Shown: positions 20,063 to 31,117 of the stretch, one piece after another
Position numbering within the stretch: position 1 is the first letter of the stretch
Layout: each line of letters starts with the position of its first letter
Source: Porodaedalea pini
Lineage: Eukaryota; Basidiomycota; Agaricomycetes; Hymenochaetales; Hymenochaetaceae
Assembly: GCA_002794775.1 (NCBI GenBank)
Contig: NBAY01000154.1
Span: forward strand, 1 to 42,942
DNA: 42,942 nt
Reading direction: 5' to 3'
Made by a program: the position numbers and the translations under genes
Notes under the pieces: model-generated
Seen by the model: only the letters and a program-made list of their open reading frames with translations
Told to the model about the DNA's origin: nothing
Databases searched by the model: none

Positions 20063-23000
20063 ATGATCGTTTTCAAGATTCTCGCTCTGTCGTGCCACTT
20101 GTTGGCGTTTGCTGCGAGCATAGCTGCGCAATCTGGCCGTACGTCGCTCACAGATTCTCATTCCATCGATGGCATCCAACGCTTTCATTCCAGTCGCTGC
20201 GAAGAAATATCTCAATCTACCTCTGGGTGCTATCAAACCAACAGGATGGCTATACGATCAAGTGAGTACGCTGGCTGGTTTCTTGTCATGATTGCTGAAT
20301 CATCTCGCTTTATAGCTTACCGTGCAGATGAACGGGCTCTGGGGCCACGAACATGACTTCTACCATTAGTGAGTCTCTTAGTCCACTTGCTACTTTGCCG
20401 ATTGTGACTTTACTCTTAGCGTTTCACAGACAGATTGGCTAGGTAGGCTGATAGCATTCTTGCCTATTCTGATGCTTAAAGAGACTTCTCTCAGGCGGCG
20501 ACTCTTATTATTCAAATTTGGAAGAAGGTTCGTTATGACTGAGTGCGTAATACCTCTATTACTGACTTTTGACGTCATCTAGCTGGAAGCTATTGGTTTG
20601 TGCGTATCGTCCTTTTTTCAGTCTCCTGGTTTTCTGAAAATTTGAGTGCTCCTAACCGGACAGAATGCGATGGTTCCTGCCGCAGTACTCATCGACTCCG
20701 CTGAGGTACAGTCTCAGACGCAATATTTCCTCGACTTCGTGCTCGACAATCAGGATGAGACAGGTTGGCTCGGCCCCGAGGTGTTTGATTCAAGGTTAGT
20801 ATTGCATTATGCATTCAAGTTCGGGTACCGATGTTTACCTGCCGTACAGCAAGCCGCGCTATCTCTGGGCCCGGTACGTTTCTTAATTGACTTACACTGA
20901 TGGAATCTGAGGCTTTGTTCTCATCGTAGCTATCCATACCTCTTCGGCGCTATTCAGATGATGGAGAACAACTCCACTCTCGCGGAGCGAGTCATTCCTG
21001 CGCTATACAAGTTCGTCACGCTGGCGAATACAATGCTTAAGAATGGCGACGGCTTAGAAGATTGGACACGTACCCGGTAAGTCTTTATTCTCTTGCTTAG
21101 ATAGCAGATCATGACTATGACCGGTAATCCAGATGGGAGGACTTCGTCATCTCTCTTCAATGGCAAGCTCTACTCTTATCTCTTTCTGTCAACTCTCTCT
21201 TCACATTTCAGATATGCAGGCTGTACGACTTCTACCCCGACGGGAACGAGGACATGCTGATCGAGACGATGCAGTTGCTGAAATCAACCGGTGATCCATG
21301 GGAAGGTTTGCTCTTCTCTATCTCACGCATTTTGCATCATCTAAAGCCCTTTCAACTGCAATAGATGTATTCAAGGCGGAGGTACCTCAGCGTTCAACTA
21401 CCAATTTATTCATTTTTTGAAGCGAGGTTTTCAGTATTTTCCCACCGGTCCTGTTGAACATTTGTCTAACCCGTTCCCCGTCCTGGTAGAGTCCAAACTT
21501 CTCGTTTTACTTGTGAGTTCAGCTAATGATTTGATCCCAGACGTGGCACGGCGTCAACGTGGCGGAGGGCCTGAAGGCTCTCCCGTCAACATATCGTTTC
21601 ACGCATAATCAGTCAGGTATATTGGCAGACATCGAGCTCTGCATGCATCTAACTTATGGTGTACAGATCTCGATCGGGCAAGTGAAGGATGGGATTTGCT
21701 TTTCCAATATCACGGCCGTCCCAGCGGAATCTACGCCGCAGATGAATACCTCGCGGGCCTCGCTGCTGTACGCGGGTACGTGCTATTTTCTAGCCTTTCC
21801 ACAAACTCCTTAAATAGCGTTTCTCGCTTATCAGGACTGAGCTATGCCTTGTCGTCGTAAGTGTAGAATCCCCCTTCTTCATCTGCTTGCCGCTGATGAC
21901 ATGGCACTTCAGGAAACTATGTTCTCGTGAGTCAGCTCTTGTCCATATTTGGCCATACTCATATCAGCTTTTCACAGTGGATCATACCTGTACCAGGTCA
22001 CGGGAGACAGCAAGTACGCGGACCGTGTAAGAGCTCTGCCCCTTCTTTTCTCTCCCGCTCGTTGATTATAAGATAGGTCGAGAGAATCACATACAACGCA
22101 CTTCCAGCCACTCTAACCGGAGGTGTGCCGCGTCTTATCCTTTGCTAGAATGATGCTAATATACCCATTACAATACAGACATGTGGTCTCGACAGTACCT
22201 GCAAGAACAGAATCAAATTGCTGCGCAAAATATGACACCGTAAGTGTTAGCGTTTCATTGACTTTGGCGTCATCTCAGCACGATATAGTAATCCGTTCCC
22301 TGAGGATGGGCCCTACTCGAATGTCTTCGGCTTGGAGGTATGGGCTATCTTTAAATATATATCTATATATCTATACTTAATTCTAACCCTCACCAGCCAA
22401 ATTATCCGTTAGTTGTTTCCTTGTCTCCATGCCCATGTACTCATGTTCCGCAGGTGCTGTACTGTCAACCATGGCCAAGGCTTCCCAAAATTTATCACAA
22501 ACTCATTTGTCACAACCGCCGATAATGCCTCCCTCGTGCAAGTCTATCTCGGCCCTGTTAGTGTTCATACAGTTTTGGCGGGAGACAATTCGGTATCCGC
22601 AAGTGTCGATACACTTTATCCGTTCAGCGATACCGTCACGACATCTGTATCTGCGGATAAGGCATTCACCTATCTTGTTCGTATCCCGAGTTGGGTCTCA
22701 GGAGCAACGCTTTCCATGAATGGCGGTGAGGCAAAGGGTATACAGGCCGATGGCAGTGGGTTAGCTTCGATTGACCTCCCTGCGGGTAATTCAACATTTA
22801 CGCTGAACCTCCCATCGGATATTACTATCGGTATGTCTAATCTAAAACGATTAAATTCATCGGTGGTTTAGCTAACCTCGTGGTCATTAGAAAGCCGTCA
22901 AAATAATTCCATTGCAGTGCATCGCGGCCCACTCAACTACGCCTTTGACATCCCACGAAATCAAACCATCATCGCTCAGAATGCCGATGAATCACGCGCC

Positions 23001-23362
23001 GTTGATCTCCAGTTCGAAGCGACTACCTCGTGGCAGTATGCCATTGACCCTACTACACTAAAGTTCAATGCTGGCACGCCCGAGGGCGGAACACTTCCTT
23101 CTCCGGTCTTCGATTCTGGACTGCCTCCATTCACCATCAGCGCGACAGCATGCCTTGTCGATTGGTCTGTGGCTGGAGATACTTTTGCGAGTGCTCCCCC
23201 GGAAAATGTTACTTGCACTAGTGACGCAACGACAATCACACTGTGGCCACTCGGGGTGAGTCCGGCTTTGCTAATTTCTATAGAATCCTCTTATCAATAT
23301 CTTTACAACAGGCAACAAAGCTGAGGATAAGCGAGTTTCCGGTGTTCGACTCGTCCAAGTAA
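20063..23362 (+). CDS. secreted GH127/DUF1680 beta-L-arabinofuranosidase-like glycosidase
   Basis: About twenty short exons splice into a DUF1680 protein. The N-terminus MIVFKILALSCHLLAFAASI is a clear signal peptide, so an extracellular role on plant or arabinose-bearing glycans is likely. Next comes LNLPLGAIKPTGWLYDQ, then GHEHDFYHYVSQTDWLGGDS across exons 20316-20368, 20420-20442 and 20495-20527. Later landmarks are WHGVNVAEGLKALPSTYRFT, TELCLVVETMFS and PNYPCCTVNHGQGFPKF. In characterised GH127 enzymes a Glu and three Cys in equivalent motifs bind zinc, one Cys being the nucleophile; ELC and CC fit that. The C-terminus is a beta-rich domain ending at TAA 23360-23362. Most junctions agree in phase, one with a GC donor near 21160. 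Oddity: the signal-peptide frame and the frame of the mature protein (from about 20169) differ by one base with no usable intron between them. Confidence 0.85.
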
Positions 23363-24039
23363 TGATCAAGATTTGTTTGTTTTCTGCATAAGACATAGTT
23401 TATTCAGTCGAAATAAGGAGTTCGTTCTTTTCGCTGCCTTCTATAAAGGTTGTGTGTTGCGCAAAGTTCGTCTCACCTGGCAAAACAAAATACTGGGGTA
23501 CGGGCTTTGGTTCGGAGCTGTAATTTGCACCTTATAAAGTAAGCGGTACCGGTGGCGACAAAAAGCGTGCCGTCTTCTGGTAAATTATGTAGAATAACTC
23601 GAATTGTAAAAACAAAATTGATCTCTGTCAGACAGAGATCAGTAGAAGGTAAATAAGCTATACACAATGACATAACCCTGCTTTCCTTGCGGCAGCGAAT
23701 TGTTTTCGCATTTATACTATTATAGCGGTTAGCAATGATCCAGTTCGCTTTCTGCGAGTCTCGTGACGTGGACAGCGTCGCGTCGCGTCTCACAAGCCTT
23801 GCCTCACTGCGCTGACTGCGTCTCTACTTCGATTGTGGACTTGAACTAGCTCGTGCGATGCTGATCGCTGGAACCTCAACGATGCGCCACCTGCAAGCCC
23901 GTCATTGCAAAGTAGCAGATGGCACCTCTCGCGCGTACGCGTTACATCGTCTATTGTGGGTGATGACATTCCTGGCATGGTGAGCATTCCGCCATCGGAA
24001 ATGAAGGCTCTCACCTGACTTTCCTACCTGGTTCAGCAC
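23363..24039. other. downstream region of the GH127 gene, no supported gene
   Basis: No gene is supported. A 21 bp perfect hairpin lies at 23620-23640 (10-base arms GATCTCTGTC around one A), about 260 bp after the glycosidase stop. Decayed permease sequence begins near the right end. Confidence 0.4.
23620..23640. repeat. 21 bp perfect inverted repeat
   Basis: GATCTCTGTC and its reverse complement GACAGAGATC are separated by a single A. It could form a small RNA hairpin in a 3' untranslated region. No function is shown. Confidence 0.6.
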
Positions 24040-24300
24040 TCCTTTGCGGATTGCAAATCCAACGCATTCCACTCGTGTTGCTTGTCATGTCAGGGACAGT
24101 CATCTACATCGTTCTCTCAATCGTTGGTGCGTCGCACTCAGAGGTAACGCACTGCTTGTGTTGCTGAGCTACCAGCTCGCAATCTTCTCGACAATCCTCA
24201 TTAAGGAGCAACCTCGTCTTCCATAAGGGCCGTTGGGAAATTATAACCCTGATGACTTCGGCAAGCCGGAGCACCTTCCGCTCGGCTCCGCGTGAAGTGC
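24040..24300 (+). pseudogene. purine-cytosine (NCS1-type) permease C-terminal relic
   Basis: Pieces in different frames resemble the end of fungal nucleobase permeases: GTVIYIVLSIVGASHSE (about 24090-24143), then NALLVLLSYQLAIFSTILI (about 24145-24203), then NYNPDDFGKPEHLPLG (about 24238-24288). At least two frame changes separate them, and the rest of the roughly 500-residue protein is missing. The call rests on remembered family sequence and is moderate at best. Confidence 0.5.
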
Positions 24301-24534
24301 TTTATTGGGAACGGCGAGATGATGGAAATGAGGTAAGCAAGACTTTTATTCACTTAATGAGCAGACCGTGAAGAGTTCATATTTAACCATGCGTCTCATG
24401 AAGCCCCAGTTTTCCCCCAGACCACTCCTCGCGACTCTTTGAACTGCCCTCATTTTTTTCAATCTCACATTTCAAGGACCAGTGCGTTATGCTTGCATCC
24501 CTCTACTGCCTAGGAGTTCTGACTGCTTGCAGAT

Positions 24535-25035
24535 ATGAGCGACGAGTGGCACAACTTCATGCAAGTTACGTGCTATGTCTATCACGATCAACAGCTCTTC
24601 CGCTCCTCGGCCCCTAACTATGCCGGACACGACAATACTCAGCGGCTCACACAGACTGCCGTCAACTTCCTTGTTGAGAATGGAATCAATGGCATCATCA
24701 GCTTCAACGAGTTCTCGTACACACCAGCCGAGATGGAGATGCTCGACAAAGCAGGGATCATATACCGTCATCTCCCTGTGGTTGACTACACCGCGCCAAC
24801 ACTGGATCAACTCAAGGATGCGATCGAGTTCTTCCGCAGCGTGCCAAATGGATCCATACTTGCACATTGTGGATACGGATATGGAAGGACAGGAACTGGG
24901 GTGACAGCGCTCCAGCTCTTTGCGACATGGGGTAACAATCCACCGGAGCAGGAATGGAAAACTGTCAATCACGTCGAGAAGTCTGAGCAACTCGCAGTAC
25001 TGCGCGAACTCCGCGATTTCTTCATAGCCGATTAA
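24535..25035 (+). CDS. small cysteine-dependent (tyrosine/dual-specificity-like) phosphatase
   Basis: A single-exon frame of 166 residues holds the phosphatase signature HCX5R as HCGYGYGRTG (residues 111-120; Cys112 nucleophile, Arg118 phosphate binding). An upstream Asp84 in PVVDYTAP is in the usual place for the general acid. The protein starts MSDEWHNFMQ and ends FFIAD, with no signal peptide or membrane segment, so it is probably cytosolic. The length fits a bare catalytic domain of the compact dual-specificity type. The substrate is unknown. An intron acceptor-like TTGCAG lies just before the ATG, so an upstream exon is possible. The frame is intact, unlike its decayed neighbours. Confidence 0.75.
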   Translation: MSDEWHNFMQVTCYVYHDQQLFRSSAPNYAGHDNTQRLTQTAVNFLVENGINGIISFNEFSYTPAEMEMLDKAGIIYRHLPVVDYTAPTLDQLKDAIEFFRSVPNGSILAHCGYGYGRTGTGVTALQLFATWGNNPPEQEWKTVNHVEKSEQLAVLRELRDFFIAD

Positions 25036-25385
25036 GGGACATGTATCTCAAGGTATGCACGCACATTTTCTGCCCATTCTAAACAGCTCTAACCTTTTTT
25101 TCTACTAGGCAAAAGCACTGTGTAATCCTGACACGACAAATTCTTGTGATTAATACTTGTGCGGAAAGTTGGAAAGGGTACCGAATGATGTATTAAACAT
25201 AATTAGAAACATTGAGATACGATTTTTGATGATGAATTGACTCTTCACAGAGAAACACTCTGCAGTATGCGGTAGAACACACAAAAAAGAATGCTGGTAA
25301 GTTTTCAGGAAATCTGGAGCAATACCAACCCCGACTGGCTTCCCAGAATGAGATGTCCAAAATTTGTGCTTGATGAGTATCATTA
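25036..25385. other. 3' flank of the phosphatase gene, no supported gene
   Basis: The stretch holds no supported gene. It ends at the TA that borders the truncated foldback copy. Confidence 0.4.
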
Positions 25386-25822
25386 CAGCCATTTTCATAA
25401 GTCCTGCGACACGTGCATGTCACGTGAAGTGAGCCGCGTCAGAGCCAAAATGTCGAAAAATTAGAATGAATGCCTATTTTCTCTGTGAATTCTGCACAGT
25501 ACCTGCTCATTAAGTACTCAAAAAAAAGGCATGGTTCTCAGGAGAAGAAATATGTAAAATAGGGAGCAATAAATTGACTGTGTAGGTGGGTGGAGATCAA
25601 ACAAGTGCAGCTGGTCTATTCTCTCACCCATTTCCACTGAGATTCAAAAATTATGGCTCCCCTACATCTATCTATAAAATTCTTTCCTGTGTCTGTAAAT
25701 TAAGTATATGACTATACCAACAGCTCCTGAAAGTTTGAAGCCAATCCATTCAGTATTCATGGTCCAGCAGCAAGATTTGTGTTCCACTTCAAGCTCTTTC
25801 CACCCTCCTTTTCTCACAACAG
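25386..25822. mobile_element. foldback element, copy C, truncated to one arm plus loop
   Basis: One full arm starts at 25386 with CAGCCATTTTCATAAG after a TA (25384-25385). The loop follows, reversed relative to copy A, which means the element lies in the opposite orientation. Family sequence stops at about 25822 and the second arm is absent, so one half was deleted or replaced. Confidence 0.85.
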
Positions 25823-26870
25823 CATCACAAAATTTTGCATCAAATGATATATGCTGTGGAGATCCCGATGCCGCTGGCCTCGGAATCGGCTCTATTAGGT
25901 TCGACTCGACTCAGGACAGTCTTACAAGTATCCCCGACGCATTTCAGGACAGTTTCAGTGTTTGGCAGTATTAACTCGACACATACAGCTTGGTTCTGCA
26001 CCGGTGAGCCACCGAAGTCCGTTTTGGGTCACATCTGGTATTGTTCCGAGCCTCCCGAAGCTTAATTACTCATGTTCTCAAGTTACAGCTCCGAGTTCCG
26101 GCTATTTGGTGTTGTTTGGCTAGAGCCTCCGGTCTGTCTTTGTGTCCTTTGTACACCGCTCAGAGGCTCAAACCTCTGTTGGTTATTTAAACACTCATGT
26201 AAATGTCTCAAAAATAAAAGTTTAGTTCCCCTGAGTCAGTCCCAGTCTTTAGTTCTCGTCTCCGTCGCCGTTCAGTGTCGTTCCGTCCGTTCCGTCTCGA
26301 GTCCCGTTTTCGGCCAAATCTTGCTTTCGCTATATCGCCCTCAGTTCTTATCCGTTTCCCGAGCTCTCTTCAGATTCTTAATCTCGTCGAAAATCGCTTT
26401 CGAACATTGTCTTTTCTTGCACGATTCCGAGCCCGCGTCGTAGAGCTACGAAAATAGCTTTTGGTTCCGGGAGTTCCGTGCGTTCCGCCAGCCACAACCA
26501 GTGCAACTGCTATATCTCCGTCAATTCTGCATCGCGTCTCGAGGTCTTTTCAGATTCAGAATCGTCTCGACGAATAGTATCGATTCCTGTCTTCACTGGC
26601 GAGTTTCCGAGCCCGGGTTGTCAAGATCGTAGTTGCTCTTTGTTCTCCGACCACATTTAGGCACGTTTCGCCGGTCGTCCTTTGTACTCACGTCCTCGAG
26701 TCGACACCTAGCCCCGAGTATTCTATTACACTTCCCCACACTTCCTGACACTATCCCCTCCATCAGACACATTAGAGTGAACCCCCAGTGGCCGAACTCA
26801 ACCAGGTCCGAGTCTGCCAGTAGACCGTACCGTCACCTTTCAACGCTTTTGGGAATGATAATGACGCAGT
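25823..26870. other. unclassified, possibly LTR-derived, sequence
   Basis: This interval starts exactly where foldback copy C is cut off. It has a TATA-like TTATTTAAAC near 26185, a polyadenylation-like AATAAAAG near 26212, and a long run of TCCG/CCGT-rich sequence. That arrangement resembles U3-R-U5 of an LTR, but no matching second copy or clear termini are present in the window. Its small open frames have no recognisable family. Confidence 0.35.
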
Positions 26871-27282
26871 AATGATCGGACCAGACTAAATTAGGTTATA
26901 TGTAGCTTTAATGGGATGACAAGGCTTCCTAAAGGCTTATAAGCATGCATAATAATTGTGCAAGGTTGTAAGGGTAATTTAAGACTTTCCACAAGGATAC
27001 AAGGGCATGAAATAGTTGTACATATGTTTCATGCAAATGTAATGTGCTGGAAAGTCTGTCACTTCCATAATAAGCAAGGCGTAAGTTTTGCGAGCGTCTC
27101 ATATACTTGTGCAAGACTTTGGTGGTTATATACGATGCTTATAAGCATCTCTGCAAGTATTACACGGAAAGTATAATTGCATTAAATACCTGAAGAACTA
27201 TGTCGTATAACTACAATTGCATTAAATACATGAAGAACTAAGCTGTATAATTACAATGTATCCTATCCAATAATGAGTGATG
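26871..27282. other. AT-rich intergenic stretch with a 39-40 bp tandem duplication
   Basis: No gene is seen. Two near-identical adjacent copies (about 27176-27214 and 27217-27255) share AATTGCATTAAATAC and TGAAGAACTA. The sequence CTTATAAGCAT also recurs at about 26936 and 27140. It separates the LTR-like region from the minus-strand gene. Confidence 0.5.
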
Positions 27283-29969
27283 CTACAGCAGCGAGACAGG
27301 AATGTTACAGTGCATAGAGGGAATGCGATTGAAATATTGAACGAAGGTCTCAACGTAGAATGAGATCAAGGGACAGAAGTCCTTCACACTGGCACCTACG
27401 CTCATGGGGAAGCCAGGCCACACCTTCAGAATGAGGAAAAGGGCCTCGATGGAGCCGTTGTCCAATTGTTCTCCCCAGTACTCCCTTATCAGCTTCCGTA
27501 TGTCAGGAATGACAGTGGTCGAGCCGTCGGTGGTGCCGAGATAGATGCGGCTCAATAGAGCATTCCGTTGCCGATGCTCGTCCGTTGTCATGCGTTCGTG
27601 CGGCAGGATCAGTTGATCGAGCGCATACGGCTCGTACCGGAATAAAAGCTCGGAAAGTTCCCACTGGACTTCCATTCGAAGGACCTTGTTGCGGCCTATG
27701 CAGTCCGTTGAGACGGATTTACCACGCCATACCTGCTGCTTAGTTTGATCGAACGGCTCCAAGTGGCGCTCGACGCCAAACACGACCTTGATGGTCGCCT
27801 TGTTGGAAATTTGTTGCCGTTTCGCGGGAGGCAAGTTGCTCGTGTCTGGCGTGTCACAATCATGCGAAGAGAGAGAGATGTGACTGGCAGCCTGTCTGGA
27901 CGGACTGGCATCTAGTACCAAAGGCATCCTGTTGTAGATGCGCTCTACGAATGGATCGGCGGTGTTCGGTGGGAGCGGCGTGGACTTCATGTAGTCGCCG
28001 TGCACGATGGTCTTCCAGTCTCGCAGCCTGCGCCATATTGACTTGTCAAAGATGCCGCCTTTGAGGAGCATATCAATCAATGTAGGCCGTATATGGATGT
28101 AGTTGAGATAAAGATCCGCCGTCTTTTCTGCACTGGGGTGGATGAGCAGGAAAGGTGGAGGGAGTGGGTAGAGTGCAGCGTAGGTCTTGTTCTGGCCTAT
28201 GGTGCCGAGTTTCGTCAGACTGCCCAACACAACCTTGTGGTACGAAGGCAGGTCCGGTCGACCATCAACTCCGTTTGGTATGTGGAGGATACGAGCGTAG
28301 TTAATGTAAGGCTCGCTTTGCGCCTTCTGCTTCCCCTTGTTCTCCGCCTTTTCTTTCTCGGCCCTCTTCTTGAAGCTCTTCTTCTTCTTTGAAGGTACGT
28401 TCACCTGGGATGCTGCGTCAGTGGAAGGGACTGAAGACAAAGGTATTGAAGGAGGAGCCTGAGTGTGTTTCATAGCAGACGACGATGATGAAGGATGACT
28501 GAAAGCGGGAGCTCCGGGTTGATGATTCTGAAAGCCGTACATTTGCTCGAGGAGCTCGCTGATGTCGTCTTCCACCATGAACTGACTCCTCGACAGATCT
28601 CGCAAATGCGCATCCAGTTGAAAGCTAAAGCCGTCATGAAGAGGCCTTCCTTTAAATTGGAATAAGCCGCTTTCAACGTACTTCGACCATGGAACACAAT
28701 CCCGGACGGCAAAAATTTTTCCATCTAACTGTTCATGCCGACAAATGAACCACACAGGTATACCGATCCAATAGAGGTGGTTGACGATGGAGGGCTCGGT
28801 AGTGAATGCGCCGCGAACAGGCAGGATCTCTGTTTCATAGGATTGCTTCAACTTGATGCGCGGCAGCACGACATCGAGGTACGTATGCAGCCCATGCAGT
28901 TCGAGAATGGAGCGCTGGATGTCGCGTACAGTGAACAATGTCTGCCGCCAGCTGCTTTTCAGGAGGCGAAGGCGCTCAACTCCAAACTGGCCCGCTTGCA
29001 AGCACCGCCTGTATGTCTTGTTCATTCCGTCGTCGGACCCTTCTTGCCTGCGTATCGAGCCACTAGTTCGTGTTTTCGCCGCTATCAAGAGCAGTGTGGT
29101 TTCCAAATTGTCGATAAGTTCTTGACGCAACCGGCCGACTTGCATCTGCGGTTCGTTGTCGTGCCAGTGCTCCTTGTTACCATCCTTGTCGAGCAGGAGG
29201 ACCTCCGTAAAGTCCTCAGACTCTTTGGGATCGTACAAAGGAATGTCTACGACGAGAGAACAAAGGCGCACAAAGCTACCCGTGGTGTTATTCACATCGA
29301 ATGGGATGCAAGCGTGATGGATGGAAGTTTTTGAGAAAAATTGGGGCCATCGGCTGTATTTGTGACCTCCCCAAAAGCCATCGACATGTTTGAGAACACC
29401 AAGTTTCTCATTCACTATCGGGTATTGTGGTACCCAGTTTGCATTCAGACTCGAGATGATGTTCTTGTTATACTGCATATCTGCCAAAACTCGGGCATCT
29501 AGGGCTTGTACTGGGTATACACTCTCATCTGCATGCAAATACTTTAGAATGCATTTCAGAATCAGCAGCTCGCAAACGTACCGAGATCATGTGTCTTTTT
29601 CAAAGGTAAGGAATTCTGTTGTTGTCCTTCGCTCCTCGAACAACGCTCATCGCCCCATGAGCCAGGCTCATCGCCCCACGAGCCAGGCTCATCGCCCCAC
29701 GAGCCAGGCTCATCGCCCCACGAGCCAGGCTCATCGCCCCACGAGCCAGGCTCATCGCCCCACGAGCCAGGCTCATTGCTCCATGAGCCAAGCTCTCCGT
29801 CCCACTGGTACGAGCCTTGCTCCTTGCGCCCCGAGCCTTGCTCTTTGCCCCCTGAGCCTTGCTCCTTGCCCCACGAGCCAAGCTCCCACTGGCACGAGCC
29901 TTGCTCTTTGCCCCATGAGCTATTCTTGCCATTTGTACCATACCAAGAGTAATCACCTCCGCTTGACAT
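27283..29969 (-). CDS. uncharacterised Agaricomycete protein, about 877 aa, two exons
   Basis: Exon 1 (29969 to 29582) begins MSSGGDYSWYGTNGK and encodes G/S/W/E-rich repeats based on EPGSWGD. A 53 bp intron (29581-29529) with GTACGT and GCAG ends leads to exon 2 (29528 to 27283), keeping the frame. The large second part has blocks such as YRRCLQAGQFGVERLRLLK and HLYWIGIPVWFICRHEQLDG, and a lysine-rich stretch near the middle (PSKKKKSFKKRAEKEKAENK). I recall similar hypothetical proteins in lineage-specific expansions of mushroom-forming fungi, none with a known role; treat that as memory, not evidence. No membrane segment or catalytic motif was recognised. The basic patch suggests nuclear or nucleic-acid contact, which is inference. 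The frame is intact. Confidence 0.75.
29646..29796 (-). repeat. 21 bp coding minisatellite
   Basis: About seven tandem copies of a 21 bp unit (plus strand GCTCATCGCCCCACGAGCCA plus G) keep the frame and encode EPGSWGD-type heptapeptides on the minus strand. The inner copies are identical, and variants lie at both ends. A looser relative of the unit continues to about 29930. Confidence 0.9.
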
Positions 29970-31117
29970 CTTGAGATAGGTCTGTCGCAAGTTACGTGGT
30001 CGACGAAGGATTGAAATTTGGAGAACTTTGAGAAAGCCTTGATGTAGGATGAATCAGGATTGGACTGAAATGTCTTTGAAAACATTCGAGCCTTCAGCGC
30101 ATTCAAATAAGCAACTTTCTATGACACACCTCACAATTTCAATCTGCCTCTCCGCGGAGAAATCCTTGAAGTGTTGGGCCCTGAAGACGACGACCTTCAG
30201 CTCAGCAAATACAAATTGTAGCCGCTGAGATACACAAGATGGTTTGCTACTGCAGACCGTCGATGATATGTCCACAAGTATGCACTAGGCTGACTCTTAG
30301 GGACTTCGTGATGGTCGGGTGGGTTCTTCGGGCAGTGGTAACAGGTTGATTGATGGTGGGAGGCAACTTGAAGTTGATGACGAGAGCGGCAGCGGCGATG
30401 ATCAACTTCGGACTGAGTCGTCACGTGCCGGAGTACGTGGGAACGCACGCGCGACTCGCTCCCAACTAGGCTCAGGCCCCACTGCTGCAAGCCTGACTCT
30501 CACATCGATGTCTCCCTCCCCCCTATCTCATTCTCCACGACTGTAGCCCTTCGACCGTCCTCAATCTTTTACTTGACCATGACCAAGCACATGCTCAACG
30601 GCCAGATTACGAGTAGTAGGTGCGATCATGCTACCTTGCTAGACTGAGCTTGCGAAACGGCACGGACCACCGCTCAGGTTTGGTAAGTAATTGTTTCCTT
30701 TTCTTTCTGCATAGTCAATAATTCATGGGCTTTGTTACTTGTGTGAGCGTCTGCGTACCGCTCGAACGACCGATACACCAAGGATCAGCGACACATCGGG
30801 GATCAGCAATGTTATCCTCCAGTGGATCGTTTTCCCATCCGTTGACAATGAGTCGACATGGCCAGATAATGATCGCAAAGACTTTCGTGGATTTGAGAAC
30901 GAGACACTCGCAAAGCTCCTGGCCCCTGCAGAGGTTCAGCCACTCACTCCGGAGTAAGTACTTTGAGATAATCCTCCAGTGGATCGTTTTCCCATCCGTT
31001 GATACGAGTCGACAACAGCAGCTGTTGTAGCAAGCCATGATATGGACTTCGTGCATTACCCAACAAGTTTGAGCACTAGAACTCAAGAAAGAGGTCCGTA
31101 TACTAAAACATATCATA
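29970..31117. other. intergenic region with no confident gene
   Basis: The left part is the upstream region of the minus-strand gene. A plus-strand frame at 30811-30957 (FPSVDNESTWPDNDRKDFRG) looks coding-like and may be an early exon of the DUF6698-like gene. A 32 bp exact duplication lies at 30814-30845 and 30971-31002. Confidence 0.4.

Noticed and set aside
29646..29796. Regular 21 bp repeats considered as a CRISPR-like array
   Set aside because: The units are contiguous with no spacers, keep a coding frame, and the genome is fungal.
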